NCBI GenBank assembly: GCA_004802705.1
Contig: SGPL01000451.1
Location: 1-26,897, forward strand
Direction: 5' to 3'
Source: Bondarzewia mesenterica
Taxonomy: Eukaryota > Basidiomycota > Agaricomycetes > Russulales > Bondarzewiaceae
Length of the DNA: 26,897 nucleotides
Shown here: positions 1-9,339 of the stretch, in pieces
How positions within the stretch are numbered: the first letter of the stretch is position 1
How the letters are laid out: each line of letters opens with the position of its first letter
Position numbers and translations under genes: made by a program
The notes under the pieces: model-generated
Told to the model about the DNA's origin: nothing
The model's database searches: none
What the model saw: the letters and a program-made list of their open reading frames with translations, nothing else

Positions 1-80
1 AGTCCGACACGTGGATTAGGTCTGGAGCATCGACAAAGAGTGGTTCCATGATCGGAGGTCGAAGCAGGCAAGCTGAGAAG

Positions 81-140
81 AGATCGCAAAAGATCGCAAC
101 AGGTCGGCAAATATCGCAAGATATCGCAAAAGGTTGGGAA
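81..140. repeat. 10-bp tandem repeat, six units
   Basis: Six consecutive 10-bp units fill this stretch: agatcgcaaa, agatcgcaac, aggtcggcaa, atatcgcaag, atatcgcaaa and aggttgggaa. The period is exact and the units keep a TCG/TTG core. It lies upstream of the gypsy-1 reading frame and does not look coding. Function unknown. Confidence 0.75.
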
Positions 141-196
141 TGAGGGAGTCTTGAGATCTGAAACAAAGGGACAAAAATAGTAGTCTCTAAGGTTAG

Positions 197-1831
197 GGAG
201 CAGGGGTGCTCATCAACGCACACTGGAGGGATGGCATACTCGCACACAGCATTATTGCCATTCAGCATGTGGCTGGGAAAATCAACATAGTGGCAGACAG
301 CATCAGTCGCATGCACAAGGGCGTGCCATAGCATGAGGGTGATGGCAGTGACTGGGTTGTTTGCAAAGACTGGAAGGCCAATTCGGGCTTGATAAATGAC
401 ATCTTTCAAGTCTCAGACGATGCAATTGACCTTCGAGAGTGCTTTAAAAATGAGCCTCTATTCCTAGATATTATCGAAGCACTGGCCAAAATCAGTGGTG
501 ATTCTAATGCGAAGCCCAGTCACTGCATGCAACACCAGGCATCCGAATACTTCATTGCTGAAGAGAAGTTATAGTGCCTGCAGTTCAAAGATGGGGCACG
601 AGTTAGAGCAAGGGTTAAGTGTATCACATGTGCTGAGGCACAAGTACTGGCCACAGAACAGCATCAAGTGGGAAGTCACTGGGGGTGGGACTCAGTCAAA
701 ATTGCGCTCACTGATCAAATTTACAGTCCTAAGCTCGATGAATCCATTCTTTCAGCAATCCAAGATTGTCCACAATGCAAGAACTTTAGAGTGGCACATC
801 TATACTCTCTGCTTCAACCTATCACGTGACAGCATCCATTTGAACTCCTCGTCGGGGACTACCTCTCCCTACCAGAGGGTAAAGGTGGGTTTCACACAGT
901 GGGCTTGTACCTTGACACATACTCACAGCATGCCTGGGCCTTCTGCTACAAAACTGCAGGCAGCACTAAAACTACAATTAGCACATTATCACAGATATTC
1001 TGGGACTTCATCGCACTGGAAACTTTCATGTCCGATGGCAGAAAGCATTTCGACAACATGGACGTCCAAAATTTCTATGCAACATGGAACGTTACCCCAC
1101 ATGTCACTGCCGTATACTCACCATGGGTTAATAGACTGGTTGAAGGCACGAATGAATTTTTGCTACACATCTTCAAGTGCCTGTGTGCACCGGGCCTCAG
1201 GGATGATGAGTATAAGGTAACGGATCCCGAGAAGCTGCTGATAACATAGCCCAACCACCTTGAGAAGGCCATTCATTGCCTCAACTACTGCCTATTACTA
1301 GCCTTTCAATTCTCACCCAAGGAACTTCTACTTGGACTCATAGCTTACATGACATGAACACCCCTTGCAGAGAGCACAAGCCTTCTATGGCAGTCAGATG
1401 TGGCAGCTCAAATAGTGTATGTCATGCAGCAGAATCTAGACGGGTATGTCATAGCCATCCAACATGCCATCAAGCACAAATCGGCATTCAATCACCGAGT
1501 TCACGCCAGCTGCACGGGTGAAGTTGTATTTGAGCATGGACAGCTCATCCAGGTACAAAATAGTGCACTCGAGATGACACTAAAGGCTTCTCGCAAGCTG
1601 TTGCCCAAGTGGTCTGAGCCACGATGCATCGTGCGATGCCTTGTCAATTCCTACACACTAGAAACATTACAAGAAACACCCCTGAATGGTTCTTTTAGTG
1701 CACGATGTCTTCGAATCTTCACTCTTCAGGCAGGATCTCAACTAGCAATGAGCCAGAATGTGTTCATGGAAGCTTTGCATCTACAGGATGATGACAATGA
1801 TCTGGATGACTGGGTCGAGGTACTATACTAA
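197..1831 (+). pseudogene. Ty3/gypsy (gypsy-1) RNase H end plus integrase, degraded
   Basis: This is the 3' part of a gypsy-type Pol polyprotein; the integrase part would insert element cDNA into nuclear DNA. One frame is readable throughout (about 545 codons). It opens with the RNase H end (HVAGKINIVADSISR near 265-315). A zinc-binding region follows (HQVGSH near 650, CPQC near 770). The core triad is visible as D in VGDYLS (857-859), D in FMSDG (about 1030) and E in NRLVEGTN (about 1141). A C-terminal region runs to TAA at 1829-1831. Five nonsense codons interrupt it: TAG 329-331, TAG 572-574, TGA 827-829, TAG 1247-1249 and TGA 1355-1357. Each is one transition from TGG, CAG or CGA. At 827 the context suggests an Arg-Arg pair changed to stop-Gln. 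The reverse transcriptase and 5' end are missing before about 197. The catalytic triad survives, so decay is by point mutation with few indels. Confidence 0.85.
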
Positions 1832-1834
1832 CAA

Positions 1835-2260
1835 TCAATGAGCCCCATATGCAACAGCCTCAGCGGGCCGGCCACTAACCATCAGTGATACTACAATCTG
1901 ATGCAGCCAGAATCCAACTCCTGATTCTACACTTCTACGTGATACGTCCTTATTGCTTCCCTCGCTTGTTAGCTCACCCAGTTCTACCATCGCTGATGCC
2001 TCAGGCACTATTAGCAGCCAGTGCTCATCATCATCATCCACATTGTAAACCACCATCCCATTCACCTTGTTCACCACACCTGCTACCCGTCCATTCAAGA
2101 TATACTCCACGTACTTTGCATAGGCATGAATGCCACAGCGGATGGCAGTTCCATCTGTAGGTGCATGGATAAGCTCCCACTCATAGAAGTTCACTCCAAA
2201 GTCAAACATATGCAGCAAGGCATGCAGCCTGTAGAGCGAACTCGCAGCCGTGGCCTCCAT
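1835..2260 (-). CDS. Intact 141-codon antisense ORF beside gypsy-1 pol, unknown function
   Basis: An uninterrupted ORF runs from ATG at 2260-2258 to TGA at 1837-1835, convergent with the gypsy-1 pol frame and only 3 bp from its stop. The protein has ordinary globular composition: a start rich in Leu and aromatics, a middle with AYAKYVEYILNG, an acidic NVDDDDEH stretch and a C-terminal VGFWLHQIVVSLMVSG segment. I see no catalytic motif, signal peptide or clear membrane segment. I have an impression that similar antisense ORFs accompany related mushroom-fungus elements, but I cannot verify it here. Overlapping plus-strand frames (1885-2160, 2021-2332) are Ser/Pro/His-rich and less protein-like. 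The lack of stops is not by itself proof: at the stop density of gypsy-1 a 141-codon gap can arise by chance. Confidence 0.45.
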   Translation of the reverse strand: MEATAASSLYRLHALLHMFDFGVNFYEWELIHAPTDGTAIRCGIHAYAKYVEYILNGRVAGVVNKVNGMVVYNVDDDDEHWLLIVPEASAMVELGELTSEGSNKDVSRRSVESGVGFWLHQIVVSLMVSGRPAEAVAYGAH

Positions 2261-2309
2261 CTGTATTGTTCTGAGGTTAGGCAGCTAGAGGTAGATAACG
2301 GACACACTC

Positions 2310-2335
2310 ATAGAAGGGATAGGGGGGGTTGAAGG
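2310..2335 (+). other. Polypurine tract and candidate 3' LTR start of gypsy-1
   Basis: A purine run (agaagggatagggggg) ends at about 2329 and is followed by TTGAAGGG, a TG-starting sequence. A purine run just before a TG dinucleotide, about 500 bp downstream of the integrase stop, is what plus-strand priming at a 3' LTR would look like. No partner LTR is in the window, so the LTR end cannot be fixed. Confidence 0.35.
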
Positions 2336-2814
2336 GTTTGCTGCATGAGAGTGAGGATAAAGGAAAGTGATGAAGTTGGGTCTTAGAGTTGTTTCCCATT
2401 TCACAGTCTTTTATCTTTACTGCGTATCACCAGTAACATCATTCATTTCTCATTTCACATTTACGTTTAACCCAGTCCAGACAGCCATTACTTATTCTTC
2501 TTACAACTATCCATCCTTTTTTTTCTTTTTTCTTTTTCCTTTTCGGTTACATATACTTGGATTTGTTGGTGTAGATTCATACGATGAGGATGCCATGCAT
2601 GTTTGGTGGGGGGTGCATAGAGTAGGGGTCACGTGAGGTCAGACAGGTCGGGCATGAGGGGAGTAGTCATGTATGGTCAGGTGTAGTTAGTCAGTACAGG
2701 CACAGTAGAGAGCAGACGAGTGACACAATCAGATCATCATTATTGACCATGAGACTCTTCCACTCATGCCTCCCCTCAACCCACTGGCCCTATTACCTTC
2801 CTCGAGAATCTCAG
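2336..2814. other. No gene seen; possible gypsy-1 LTR sequence
   Basis: This stretch holds a polypyrimidine run (about 2514-2545) and GT/GA-rich sequence with short imperfect repeats of gtcag and agtcag. It may be the 3' LTR of gypsy-1, but no terminal repeat can be matched inside the window. I see no supported coding frame. Confidence 0.3.
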
Positions 2815-3265
2815 CTGAACCATTGAACATGGTGAACGGTGAGCAAGCAAAATACTTTTTACATGCTTGACCGACTCATCAGAGATGGTAAACAGTGAAC
2901 AGGCAAGGCCCATATCCCTGCCCAGCTACTGCTCAGCCAAACCATCAGAGATAGTGAATGACATTGGTGGCCGAATTATCTGTAATAGGGCCCTATGGCC
3001 ATCGGCTGAGCTCAGCTAGCCATTGGCATCAGGCAAAAAGCACCTTCGGCTGGCTCATCTAAGATGGTAAGAAGGCACTGAATAGGCTCGAATAATGGTG
3101 AACGGACAAGAGCAATACCTGCACCCATCTCATTTGGCTTAACTATCAGAGTCGGCAAATGATGATGCCAGCTGAACTATCAGAGACAGGCTCACATTGC
3201 TATCAGTCAGGCTCAGCTCGACTATTAGCAATGGGCAAAAAGCACATTTGGCTGGACTATCTAAG
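2815..3265 (-). repeat. 66-bp-periodic repeat block A (inverted relative to 26475-26897)
   Basis: A catcagagat motif recurs at about 2877 and 2943, a spacing of 66 bp. A longer segment (gcaaaaagcac followed by ggctgg and atctaagatgg) occurs near 3030 and again near 3225, about 195 bp apart, close to three units. Reverse-complementing 2880-3060 gives a sequence that aligns along its length with 26490-26690. The block is therefore a dispersed, internally repetitive family present at both window ends in opposite orientation. Confidence 0.7.
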
Positions 3266-3764
3266 ATGGAAAAAGATACTAAATAATGTAGGCAATAATA
3301 GTGATATAAGAAAATGAGGGAGGAATGACAAGGGCAGTAGCATAGCACCTCAATCATGTAGCAAATAAATGCTGCCCCTATCACTATGCTCAGCTGGTGA
3401 TATATTAGTAGCAGATATGCCATCATGATGAAGGAGGGACAGAGGTAGATAGATGATAGATCTGTGGAAGAATAGAGGAAGTGGAAGAGAAAAAAGTAAG
3501 TAGATGGCCAAAAAAGAAAAGAGGTGAATGCAGACATATGGGCCATGTGGCCCTTAAAGGCGATAAATAGTCATGCATCTTGAGAACACCTGAAATCATC
3601 TATCAGTTGCTCAATCAGGTGGCATCTTCCTGATTAAGATTATTTAGTATGACACATGACTATTTTTCCCTTGAGGAAAGCCATTCTCCTTCTTGCTATT
3701 GAGCATACTCAATGTGTGCTGTTATCACACTCCTTAATGCAAATGAAACCATACATCATCCTTA
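3266..3764. other. No supported gene; sequence left of the Gag-only LTR element
   Basis: AT-rich sequence. A minus-strand frame of 135 codons (3139-3546) is open here, but its product is low-complexity Ser/Leu/Tyr/Phe and it overlaps the repeat block, so I do not call it. The last five bases (3760-3764, cctta) form the left target duplication of the element that follows. Confidence 0.4.
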
Positions 3765-3998
3765 TGTTAGAATATTGATTCAGATGGCAATATCTCGAGT
3801 ATACAAGGACTCTCGCAAATGTGCAAGAGTTTTTTTTTCTACAGTAGTAAATCTAAATACATAAATTTACTACTGTACAGCACTAAAAAAAATTTTAAGC
3901 CACAAATACTATATTAGAAAAAGTTGAAGCCCTACCCCAATGTTATAGTGAGCATGGCCACTTAATGAACCTTCAGCAGCCTGCTCTGAAACATTACA
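3765..3998 (-). repeat. 3' LTR of the Gag-only element
   Basis: Starts tgttagaatatt and ends acattaca on the plus strand (TG..CA both ways). It matches 5156-5389 along its whole length; most differences are C/T or G/A transitions, with small indels. It lies next to the polypurine tract, which marks it as the 3' LTR of a minus-strand element. Confidence 0.75.
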
Positions 3999-4008
3999 CC
4001 CCCCCTCC
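3999..4008 (-). other. Polypurine tract of the Gag-only element
   Basis: On the minus strand the sequence reads GGAGGGGGGG immediately followed by TGTAATG, the first bases of the LTR. This is the usual plus-strand primer position and sets the element's orientation. Confidence 0.65.
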
Positions 4009-4092
4009 GCAAGTAACACATGAGTAGCAAAGGCATAAAAAAATAAATAAAAATAAAAATGCACAAAAATAGAGAAAAACTCCCCCACAAAT

Positions 4093-4932
4093 TTACCACA
4101 CAACATTGCTGTCAGAACTCTCATCAATAGTGGCATTAATCTCCTCATTTGATTTCTGCTTCTCTCACTTCTCCTTCTCCTAACACTCTGATTTAAAATA
4201 ACTCCTTATGCTATAAAAGTAGCAAATGATGTTAGCCCAAGGGCATGAGCTATGCAGAGTCAGCATAGTAGCCAAAGCCTCATCACTGTCTTTGGCCTTG
4301 GTGTGAGTGCTATAGGGTGTAGCATTAGTTTCAGATGCCTATCAGGTTTCTTCATGAAGTAAGTGAGTGATAATATTATTGTACATGAGCTGATTAGTCA
4401 GAGTAAAATCAAAATTGATGATGATGAGGTTGTACATATTGGGTAACCCTATTATAAGCATGTGAATCTTATTCTGGTCAGTGACAACAATTTTGACCTC
4501 CTCCATCTTGAATATCTGACTCTAGATCTCCTTGATCTATGACTGCATTGACTGCTCAGATCGCTTCTTCATTATAAGAAATCTCCTGCGTAATGTCAAG
4601 CTTATCACAAAGCTATGTGCATGATGAATTCATTAGAGGCTTCCTCAAATCTCCATCAGATCATGAGATCATATGTGAGATAGCTAGCCTCCTTCTACTC
4701 TCAAAATCATCTCAATATAAGCCTCCATCATCTTCTGCATAGTCTACTTCTCTATCTTTATCTGCAATTCAGCTTTTTAGCTAGCTTTATCCTTCTCTTC
4801 TATATCCACCAAAATATCCACCACTACTAATAGCTCCTTCCTTAATAATTTTGCCTCTATCATCATTGATCACTCCAGATAATTCTCATCATTGAGCTTT
4901 GAGAAGCATGGCAATATCGAGCTCTCAGACAT
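4093..4932 (-). pseudogene. Copia-type Gag of the Gag-only element, decayed
   Basis: Reading starts at ATG 4932-4930 with MSESSILPCFSKLNDENYLE, the opening typical of copia Gag (a DUF4219/UBN2-like start), followed by an in-frame stop where a Trp is expected. A middle part includes VVTDQNKIHMLIIGLP and VTLTNQ-like text near 4380-4500. The end is a nucleocapsid-like knuckle region, CYFYSIRSYFKSEC (about 4170-4215), before a charged tail and a stop at 4095-4093. A working knuckle would be C-x2-C-x4-H-x4-C; here the second Cys and the His are both Tyr, each one base change away. Several nonsense codons and a few frame changes are present. A Gag would package element RNA in cytoplasmic particles. 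Confidence 0.62.
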
Positions 4933-5155
4933 GATGTAAAAAAAAGTAAGGGCTTACCAAAAAAAATAATAGTAAAAAAGCGCTGAGTGCTAAGCAAATG
5001 AAACAGGGACCAAGAAAACTTCTTTGTACATAGAGCAAGATCAACATGTAAAAGAGTGCTCTGATCTAAAATTGTGATCAATGATAACAAAACAGTATTA
5101 CTGACACTACAACTAATAGCAAGAGGTGACAGTTTGAGAGTGTGTTGCATATTTG

Positions 5156-5389
5156 TATTAGAATATTAGTTCAAGCAGCAATATCTCGAATATACAAGGA
5201 CTCTCACAAATGTATAAGAGTCTTTTTTTCTATAATAATAAACCTAAATATATAAATTTTGCTACTATACAGTACCAAAAATTTTCTAAGCCACAAATAC
5301 TACATTAGGAAATGTTAGGGCCTTGCTCCAACATTACAGTAAGCGTGGCCACTTAATGAACCTTTAATAGCCTGCTTTAAAACATCACA
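5156..5389 (-). repeat. 5' LTR of the Gag-only element
   Basis: Begins tattagaatatt on the plus strand (TG changed to TA compared with the other LTR) and ends aacatcaca. It is the same length as 3765-3998. In element orientation it would hold the promoter. The sequence just inside (5136-5155, minus strand) is the expected primer-binding position, but I cannot assign a tRNA. Confidence 0.72.
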
Positions 5390-5394
5390 TCTTA

Positions 5395-5600
5395 TTTTTA
5401 GGCTTCCTGAACAACACAATGAAGTTTTCACCTTTTTGAATCTCACTGATGAGTTTCTAGGTAATTTTATTATTATTTGCTGATCAGGACAAGGATAGAA
5501 TAGTTGGTGCTTTGTGAGCTTTTTTAGTTGAAGGCTATGCAGGTGCTATTTCAACAGAATTAAGCTTGGCAATCCTAGTTGCCTTGCATCTACTGCCCAT
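5395..5600 (-). pseudogene. 5' part of a possible SANT/Myb-like or transposon-associated gene, truncated
   Basis: From ATG 5600-5598 the minus strand reads a Lys/Arg-rich start (MGSRCKATRIAKLN), a basic/Pro segment, then ANNNKIT-stop-KLISEIQKGENFIVLF up to the target site of the Gag-only LTR element. The text after the stop looks like the first helix of a SANT/Myb-like DNA-binding domain (T-W-x-L-I-x-x-I), with the expected Trp changed to TAG. Two other stops (TAG, TGA) precede it. The frame ends at the element boundary and I cannot follow it convincingly on the far side (below 3764). The family assignment is from memory and moderate at best. A repeat (5687 onward) begins only 87 bp upstream of the ATG. 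Confidence 0.38.
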
Positions 5601-5686
5601 TATAAATTAAATAAAAAAAGAGCCAAGAAACATAAATAGTGATAGTTGAAATCAAAGATGATGTGGCATGGCATGAGGAGTTGCAG

Positions 5687-6313
5687 AGGACCCCTGATAA
5701 TAGGGGGTGAGGTTGAGTCAATATTTACTAGAAAAAAGCCCCTTGGCCTTAGATAGATCAAATAGTGTCCAATTTTGATCCACCAGCAAAACACTAGTCT
5801 GAGGCCAGAGGTAAGGTTTTTTGTCCACCAGTCGCCTTCCCTATATAAGAGGTTGGATCTGTCCAGCACTCCATTTCAAACTCCGAGATCATGCCAATAT
5901 CATACACATTTATTGATTGTCTACTAAGTGAGCCACTGTAAATATGCCTCCATGGCATCTTGTAGCAAGCAACAAAACATAGCATTTCATCTTTTCATCT
6001 TTATTCTCTTAATATATAGGTAGGTCTGCCACTTAAGTTGGTCTTAGCAGTTGAGGCAATAGGGCAGTCTAAGATGTCAGTTAACAGTGAAAATAATAGC
6101 TTAGAGTGAGCAGACTGGGTAAATAGTATATAAAATGCATTGTTTAAGAATTTTTGTACTTTTTTAAATTAAATTAAATTATTTAGATGTTAGGTAATTT
6201 ATCCACCAGTTTCACCAAAAAAATTGAGGTTGAGAAACCTCACAGTAGCAAATTTCTTTTTTTTGGGTAGCATTTTTGTCTATCAGCTCAGAGTAAAAAG
6301 GCCGAAAAATCAG
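5687..6313. repeat. Dispersed repeat copy A (right end missing)
   Basis: It shares several aligned blocks with 7667-8487: the aggacccctgataata start, the gttttgatccaccagcaa segment, the ggccagagg..ttttttgtc block, the tatccaccagtt..cctcacagta block and the closing gtc(c)accag..cagag block. It lacks the right inverted terminus found in copy B and an internal stretch of about 165 bp. A TATA-like tatataag lies at 5842-5849. Minus-strand ORFs here (5600-5869, 5794-5985) are frames through the repeat and not called. Confidence 0.65.
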
Positions 6314-6737
6314 CAGTTGAGTGATAGGTGTAGTGATTCAGGAGCTGGCTGAGTTTGAATTGATCTAACTATGAACAAATAAAAAATAACTCATACAAAT
6401 GCCTATTCTGAGCAACTGCAGTATGAGCACTTGAGCACTCAAAAGCCTGTTCTTCTTTCTACACAATGTATACAGCCCCAGGAAAGTCCTCAAAAATTAT
6501 GTATAATTCATAAAATAATAAATGATTATTCTGATAAATAAAAATTCTAAGAACAATAGCCAAATAAATAATACAAGGCCTGAATGCTATTTTAACTTCA
6601 AAAAAGATTCTTGTTATATAGACACATTCTGCTCATTCTCATATGAGTACAAAGTCCTTCTAAAATATATATACAAGGCAAGGTTTATATACACTTGCAG
6701 ACTCAGTATCATGTTTTCCTCCTTTAAATAGGCCCAT

Positions 6738-6912
6738 ATTGTCTTATTGAACAACAGACCCAGCATATTCACTCACCCACTGATGAACATCTCTTACATC
6801 ATCTTAAACCTCCTCTTGCACTCCTATAGCTCTGTCAAATTAATTTCTCACAATAATTCTGCTCATTTCTACACACTTCTCATGAAAGATATTATGATTC
6901 ATTGAAAGCATC
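6738..6912 (-). pseudogene. Unrecognised decayed coding fragment
   Basis: One minus-strand frame reads NHNIFHEKCVEMSRIIVRN, a stop, FDRAIGVQEEV, a stop, then DDVRDVHQWVSEYAGSVVQ. The mix of charged and hydrophobic residues is unlike the surrounding low-complexity sequence, and the stops are TAA or TAG, one transition from Gln or Trp codons. I do not recognise the family. It may belong to the same lost element as the 5395-5600 fragment, which is on the same strand, but nothing proves it. Confidence 0.25.
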
Positions 6913-7479
6913 AGTCAAGGCTGCTTTTAACTCTTAATATGAGTGTGAGTGAAAATAGCAAACAGAGAGCAGATGCAACGTCACACATGGCAATGATCTC
7001 AGAATCAATACATTTAGATCACGTGAGTGGATGATAGGAAATTGCAAGTCCTGCTTGTAGTCTTTAGAATAGATACTTTATCAAAAACTTAGAGGCTGCT
7101 CAGTGTTGCTCTAAGCACTTTTTTGATATGCATTTTTTGCTTCATCAAAAAGCATGAGATAATTAAATAATGTGCACTGCACATTCATTCAAAGACTTAT
7201 AAGCAAGAAATATAGATATTAAACACTGTTATTATTTTTAACAATATTTGTTTTGCCTATTTGTAGATGACTCTTGTGAAACAAAAAAATAAACACTTTT
7301 TTTATGCTCAATACCAAAAAAATTAATCTATATGCCCAAAGGTTAGCCATGAAACTCTCAGAATTTAGCAATCTAATATACAATACATTGTCAAACATCA
7401 GTTAAATTTTGAGCAAAATTGGATGTATGAGTAATCTAGAAATAAAGATACAATTATCTTCCTCCCCCTCTTTGAATTA

Positions 7480-7505
7480 AATTAATTAATTTAAATTAAT
7501 TAATT
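7480..7505. other. Perfect 26-bp AT palindrome
   Basis: The stretch is its own reverse complement, built of aatt/taat steps around a central TTTAAA. It follows a pyrimidine run (cttcctccccctcttt). It could extrude as a hairpin; no function can be assigned. Confidence 0.6.
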
Positions 7506-7666
7506 CTTTTCTTACCAATCACTACACCTATGGCTCAAGTGTCAGATTTAATCTGACCCAACCTCACACCTTATTATCATGGGTCTTAGTTGTGGAGTGC
7601 CATGTGATGGTATGATAGTGTTATGTCATGCGTCTATCACAGCTCCACTAGCTTGTAAGCAAGACT

Positions 7667-8487
7667 AGGCCCCCTAATAATAGGGAGTAAGGTCAGGTCA
7701 GTGTCCACTAGTAAAAGCCCTTCTGGCCCCAAACAGGTCAGGTAGTGCCCAGTTTTGATCCACCAGCAAGACGCCGGTCTAAGGCCAGAGGTCAAGTTTT
7801 TTGTCTACTAGTCAGACCCCTTGTATGGAAGGTCGGGTCCGTCCAGCAGTGCCAATATATCATGTGCCCAATGTTTATTTTATGCTTTGAGCACTGAGCC
7901 ATGAATATGCATCTTGTGAGATCTTGTGCAGGCAACAAACTTGAGCTTATTTTCCTTTTTTTTATTATTCTTTTGATATATAAGGTACGTCTGCCGCAGG
8001 TAAGTCTTTGCTAGTCTCTCTGCCGCTCAGCCAAGCAGCCTCCCTTTCTTCACACATGTTGCATTGCATTCATCATGTTGATTCCTTCATTATGTGTGTG
8101 CTTACTGGCTAATAATATGATCTGTGAACTTTCACAGACATATTTTGATGATATCTTTAGTTACATTCTCTTGCACAAGGGGCAGTTAGTCTTGGTAGTT
8201 GAGGATTTGGGAACATTTAAGAGACTGGTCAACAATGATGATACTGGCTTGGAGTAGACAGTATAACTGAATATAGAACACATTTTTTGGAGAATTTTAG
8301 AATTTCTTTGGTATTTTTTCGATTTTTAGAGGTCAGGTCATTTATCCACCAGTTCAGGCAGAAAAGTCGAGGTTGGGTAACCTCACAGTAGAAAATTGCC
8401 TTATTTGGGTGAGGTTTTTGTCCACCAGTTCAGAGCCAAAAGGCTAAAAATTTTGACCTGATCTCATCCCCCATTATCAGGGGGCCT
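7667..8487. mobile_element. Inverted-terminus element copy B, probable non-autonomous DNA transposon
   Basis: The left end reads aggccccctaataatagggag and the right end, reverse-complemented, aggccccctgataatggggga: 9 bp perfect, then roughly 25 bp imperfect inverted repeat. Each end also contains a small self-complementary CCCC..GGGG motif. The flanking octamers are gcaagact (7659-7666) and gtgggact (8488-8495); five positions match and the other three differ by transitions, so a decayed 8-bp target duplication is possible but unproven. The 821-bp length and lack of a transposase suggest a non-autonomous element. A 60-codon ORF (8075-8257, +) inside has no recognisable domain. Alternative: an LTR-like repeat of an unknown element, since copy A lies in direct orientation 1.98 kb away. 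Confidence 0.55.
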
Positions 8488-8939
8488 GTGGGACTCGTAT
8501 GCAGCGGTCGCTTGCAGCGTAAGCACCAATTTTGAGCTCCCCTATTCACTGAAAGTGGCTAAAACAACTGTCACGCATGTGAGACATGTCAATACGCATA
8601 CAGGCAGGGTCCCAATAATTGCAACGACAAAATGAAGGCACTGAAAGCTATTCATTCAACAAGTTTTTGTCGAAAGTGCCTGTGACATAAGCATTCAAGG
8701 CTGTGCCCATTCCTGAATGACTTAGTGTCTCTCACAAGTGCTGAAGCAGGCCGTGCTTAGTAGAACAGAGAACGGAGTTAATGTAGTCTGACAAATGAAT
8801 ACGATCACGTGCAGATGAATGCCAGCAAAAATTCTGTAAATAGTCCAAAGACTGTCAGACAGACCAGCGCTCATAGATCTATATCTCCTTATAATTTCTG
8901 TATGTGCTTCTAATGGCTTCAAATCTCAGACCGGACTAG
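8488..8939. other. No gene seen; probable 5' flank of the MULE relic
   Basis: More CpG-containing than its surroundings (cagcggtcgcttgcagcg near 8508). A minus-strand ORF at 8722-8922 is not protein-like. I cannot identify a MULE terminal inverted repeat here. Confidence 0.35.
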
Positions 8940-9285
8940 ACAACACAGTGCTGCAATGTATGCAAGCAGGACAAGCTGATGGCCGACTTCCCACTAAAAG
9001 GCAACAGCGATACCGCACAGATCAAAATGTGTGCTGTGTGCAAAGTAAAGAGACAAGGTGCATATCGAGCTAAGGTAGATGATTGGAAAGGGGAGGCTGT
9101 ACATGATGTATCAGAGGATCTGGATCTTATGGAGCTCGGTGATTTTTGATCTTTCTCTCTGAACAAACTGATATTTTCAATCTCGAAGCATGAGTGGATG
9201 TCAGTAGCCTGGAAGAGTTGATTGGAAGGGAAAAAGCAGATAAAATTACTGAGCTAATGTGGAAGAACATGAGCTATCAGTTTCT

Positions 9286-9339
9286 GTAAGTGCTTATACA
9301 CTGCTGAGCCATTTACGTGTTGACAAAGCGCTTCTTTAG
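9286..9339 (+). other. MULE intron 1 (54 nt)
   Basis: GTAAGT at 9286 and TTTAG ending at 9339. Splicing joins TATCAGTTTCT to ATACCATAGT, giving YQF-L-YHSTY in one frame and removing two in-frame stops. Typical size for a basidiomycete intron. Confidence 0.72.

Larger units (their letters stand above)
3765..5389 (-). mobile_element. Complete small LTR retrotransposon carrying only Gag (TR-GAG-like)
   Basis: Two direct repeats of equal length (234 bp) bound a 1.16-kb interior. Flanks are cctta (3760-3764) and tctta (5390-5394), a 5-bp target duplication with one transition. A minus-strand polypurine tract (GGAGGGGGGG, 3999-4008) directly adjoins the left repeat, so that repeat is the 3' LTR and the element reads right to left. 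The interior encodes a decayed copia-type Gag and no sign of protease, integrase or reverse transcriptase. Total length is 1,625 bp. This is the layout described in plants as terminal-repeat retrotransposons with Gag only. It would depend on another copia element for Pol. Whether it was always Gag-only or is a deletion derivative cannot be told from one copy. Confidence 0.72.
6314..7666. other. AT-rich spacer between repeat copies A and B; no firm gene
   Basis: Mostly AT-rich sequence with homopolymer runs. A minus-strand fragment at 6738-6912 has protein-like text and is listed separately. A perfect AT palindrome lies at 7480-7505 beside a pyrimidine run. A plus-strand ORF (6522-6731) is Asn/Ile/Lys-rich and looks like composition, not a gene. 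Confidence 0.4.

Noticed and set aside
495..1220. 241-codon plus-strand ORF in another frame of gypsy-1
   Set aside because: Long but without recognisable motifs; the integrase motifs lie in the overlapping frame used for the gypsy-1 call.
1885..2332. Plus-strand ORFs opposite the antisense ORF
   Set aside because: Ser/Pro/His-rich and less protein-like; their frames are not continuous with gypsy-1 pol.
3139..3546. 135-codon minus-strand ORF
   Set aside because: Low-complexity Ser/Leu/Tyr/Phe product that overlaps the 66-bp repeat block; no domain and no context.
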